Source: WHSW01 sp963821345 (GTDB lineage Bacteria; Actinomycetota; Thermoleophilia; Solirubrobacterales; 70-9). Taken from it: a stretch of DNA of 64,000 nucleotides. The stretch lies in the NCBI GenBank assembly GCA_963821345.1, contig CAWGDM010000012.1:124001-188000 (forward strand), read 5' to 3'. Position numbers and translations under genes: made by a program. The notes below the pieces were generated by a model. The model did not search any database. It was not told the DNA's origin and saw only the letters and a list, made by a program, of their open reading frames with translations. Shown here piece by piece: positions 62,463 to 64,000 of this stretch; the stretch's first letter is position 1, and every line of letters begins with the position of its first letter.

Positions 62463-63362
62463 TCAGCGAGTTGCGGCGCTGGACGCTCGTTCGAAGTTGC
62501 GAGCGAGCGCGTCGACGATCTCGTCGACGGCCCAGAGCGGCAGGTCGTGCCCCATGCCGTCGATCACCACGAGCTCGGCATCGGGGATCGCCGCCGCGGT
62601 CGCCTCGCCGCCGGACAGCCCGATCAGCGGGTCCTCGCGGCCGTGGATGACCACGGTCGGCGCCGTGATCGAGGCGAGCTCGGGCGTGCGGTCGGGCGAG
62701 GCCGTGATCGCGGCGAACTGCCGCGCCGTTCCGCCGGGGTGGTAGCCGCGGTCGAAGGCGCGCTCGGCGAGCTCTCGGGTGCGCACCGGGTCGGCGGGCT
62801 GGGAGCCGAGCACGCCGCGAGCGACGACGGTGCCGGCGACGTAGCCGTCGCGGTCGCTCGGCGGCGCGCTCAGCAACACCGCGACCGCCTCCGGCGTCGG
62901 GTGGCCGACGGCCGGGTCGCCGGTCGTCGACATGATCGAGGCGAGCGACAGCAGCCGCCGCGGGTGGTCGAGCGCGATCCGCTGGGCGATCATCCCGCCC
63001 ATCGAGGCGCCGACCATGTGCGCCGCCTCGATCCCCAGGTGGTCGAGCAGGCCGACCGTGTCGTCGGCCATGTCCTGGAGCAGGTACGGCGGCTCGGCCA
63101 TGCCCGCGATCACCGCCCGGAAGTCGGGCGACGGGAGCTCGCCGAGCACGGTCGAGCGCCCGGCGTCGCGGTTGTCGAACCGGACCACGAACAGGCCGAG
63201 CTCGGCGAGCCGCTCGCAGAGCTCGTCGGGCCAGAAGATCAGCTGCGAACCCAGCCCCATGATCAGCACCACGGCGGGATCGCCGTAGCGCCCGAAGGTC
63301 TCATATGCGAGCTCGACCTCGCCGACGGCCGCGGTCCGCTCCTCTGTTCGCGTGACCGCCAT
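62463..63362 (-). CDS. Alpha/beta hydrolase, copy B of a tandem pair
   Basis: Encodes 299 residues parallel to copy A: VVLIMGLGSQLIFWPDELCE, VVRFDNRDAGRS, elbow HMVGASMGGMIAQR, Asp in VIHGREDPLIG and His in IDGMGHDLPLW. The elbow block with LLDHLGIEAAHMVGASMGGM is identical in both copies, while the cap region differs, suggesting duplication and change of substrate. The 143-base gap to copy A holds no gene. Divergent from the membrane protein at 63374. Confidence 0.9.
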   Translation of the reverse strand: MAVTRTEERTAAVGEVELAYETFGRYGDPAVVLIMGLGSQLIFWPDELCERLAELGLFVVRFDNRDAGRSTVLGELPSPDFRAVIAGMAEPPYLLQDMADDTVGLLDHLGIEAAHMVGASMGGMIAQRIALDHPRRLLSLASIMSTTGDPAVGHPTPEAVAVLLSAPPSDRDGYVAGTVVARGVLGSQPADPVRTRELAERAFDRGYHPGGTARQFAAITASPDRTPELASITAPTVVIHGREDPLIGLSGGEATAAAIPDAELVVIDGMGHDLPLWAVDEIVDALARNFERASSAATR

Positions 63363-63373
63363 AGGCTGCGGCG

Positions 63374-64000
63374 ATGAACGCTAGCGCAGCGGAGCTCAGC
63401 TTCCGCAGCGTGATCGCGCAGGCCGCAGGCGCCTACCGCGAGCGCTGGCGGATGCTGCTGGTCGCCGGGCTGATCGTCTTCGTGCCGCTCGGCGGAATCG
63501 AGCTACTCGACCACGAGCTCCAGCACCCGCTGACCGAGGGCCACGCCGGCGGCGCCCTGGTGGTAGCCGTGCTCGCGGCGGCGCTCGGCCATGCCGCCGC
63601 CTCGCTGCTCGGCGAGGTCCTCTACGCCGGCGTGGTCGCCGCGGCGGTCACCGACGAGCACGAGGTGACCGTGGGCAGGCTGTTTCGCGAGCTGCCGATC
63701 ATGCGTCTGATCGCCGTCGACCTCGTCTGGGTACTGGTGGTCGCCGCCGGCCTGCTCGCCTTCGTCGTCCCCGGCTTCGTCTTCATCGCCTGGTTCGCAC
63801 TCGTCGCCCCCGCGGTCGAGGTCGAGGACCAAGGCCTCTGGGACGCGTTTCGGCGCAGCCGCGAGCTGGTCAGGCAACGCTTCTGGCTCGTCTTCGGCCT
63901 GATCGTGCCGGTGATCGTGCTCGGAGACGCGCTCGCATCAGTCGGCGAGTCGGTCTCACTCTGGGGGTTGGGCGAGGGCTGGGTCGCCGACTGGATCGCC
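63374..64000 (+). CDS. Multi-pass membrane protein, C-terminus cut by window edge
   Basis: 209 codons are visible from ATG 63374, which has TAGGCT exactly 6 bases upstream. After a short polar start (MNASAAELSFRSVIAQAAGA) there are hydrophobic segments (MLLVAGLIVFVPLGGIELL, ALVVAVLAAALGHAAASLL, LIAVDLVWVLVVAAGLLAF, PGFVFIAWFALVAPAVEVE). A WDAFRRSRELVRQRFW segment precedes another helix. The pattern resembles DUF7847 or the glycerophosphodiester-phosphodiesterase membrane domain; I cannot confirm which. No catalytic motif is seen in the part available. Confidence 0.75.
   Translation, partial: MNASAAELSFRSVIAQAAGAYRERWRMLLVAGLIVFVPLGGIELLDHELQHPLTEGHAGGALVVAVLAAALGHAAASLLGEVLYAGVVAAAVTDEHEVTVGRLFRELPIMRLIAVDLVWVLVVAAGLLAFVVPGFVFIAWFALVAPAVEVEDQGLWDAFRRSRELVRQRFWLVFGLIVPVIVLGDALASVGESVSLWGLGEGWVADWIA

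Overview
The window is about 70% GC, with short intergenic gaps, frequent GTG/TTG starts, head-to-tail genes that share 1-4 bases, a meso-diaminopimelate type MurE and F420-style oxidoreductases. Gene content and style suggest an actinobacterium, most likely of the Thermoleophilia/Solirubrobacterales type. That placement is an inference; no rRNA gene is present. Both window edges cut a gene (murD on the left, a membrane protein on the right).

Layout. (1) 1-9,700: division and cell-wall (dcw) operon on the minus strand (mraZ, rsmH, ftsL, ftsI, murE, murF, mraY, then murD). It has a recognisable MraZ-box promoter and is interrupted between mraY and murD by two plus-strand genes. (2) 9,850-13,170: a membrane protein, the ABC-F factor ettA and a HAD phosphatase. 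(3) 13,155-24,135: central carbon block for the pentose phosphate pathway and glucose entry (pgi, sugar porter, tal, tkt, rpiA, pgl, gnd, zwf, ROK glucokinase). (4) 24,500-31,200: Tad/Flp pilus genes (tadC, tadB, tadA, a cpaB-like gene) with a two-component system, into which a divergent pair (DUF4396 and TauE) around a CsoR-type copper operator is inserted. (5) 31,287-37,458: acetyltransferase, Na+/H+ antiporter, a divergent Rho paralogue, glpD and a nitroreductase. (6) 37,470-44,153: a cobalamin-riboswitch operon for an ECF transporter. Its accessory parts resemble the two halves of animal intrinsic factor/transcobalamin: an alpha/alpha toroid fused to the S component, and two DUF4430 proteins. 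(7) 44,183-50,000: a cyclic-nucleotide-binding protein, an esterase/TetR/R2lox-like oxidase operon with an operator inside its promoter, a STAS protein, an LLM oxidoreductase and a methyltransferase. (8) 50,053-64,000: tRNA-Glu, a two-component system, a sulfatase, a GH5-like protein, tRNA-Leu, acyl-CoA synthetase, catalase-like protein, patatin, a GGDEF/HD-GYP protein, acyl-ACP thioesterase, two tandem alpha/beta hydrolases and a partial membrane protein.

The strongest candidate for an undescribed system is the B12 operon in region 6. The main caution is quality: eleven otherwise intact genes carry 16 apparent single-base frame breaks, mostly insertions. In every case the length returns to a multiple of three after repair, so these are probably sequence errors, and I annotate the genes across the breaks. 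Many starts have a TANNNT box 6-9 bases upstream, which suggests widespread leaderless transcription.
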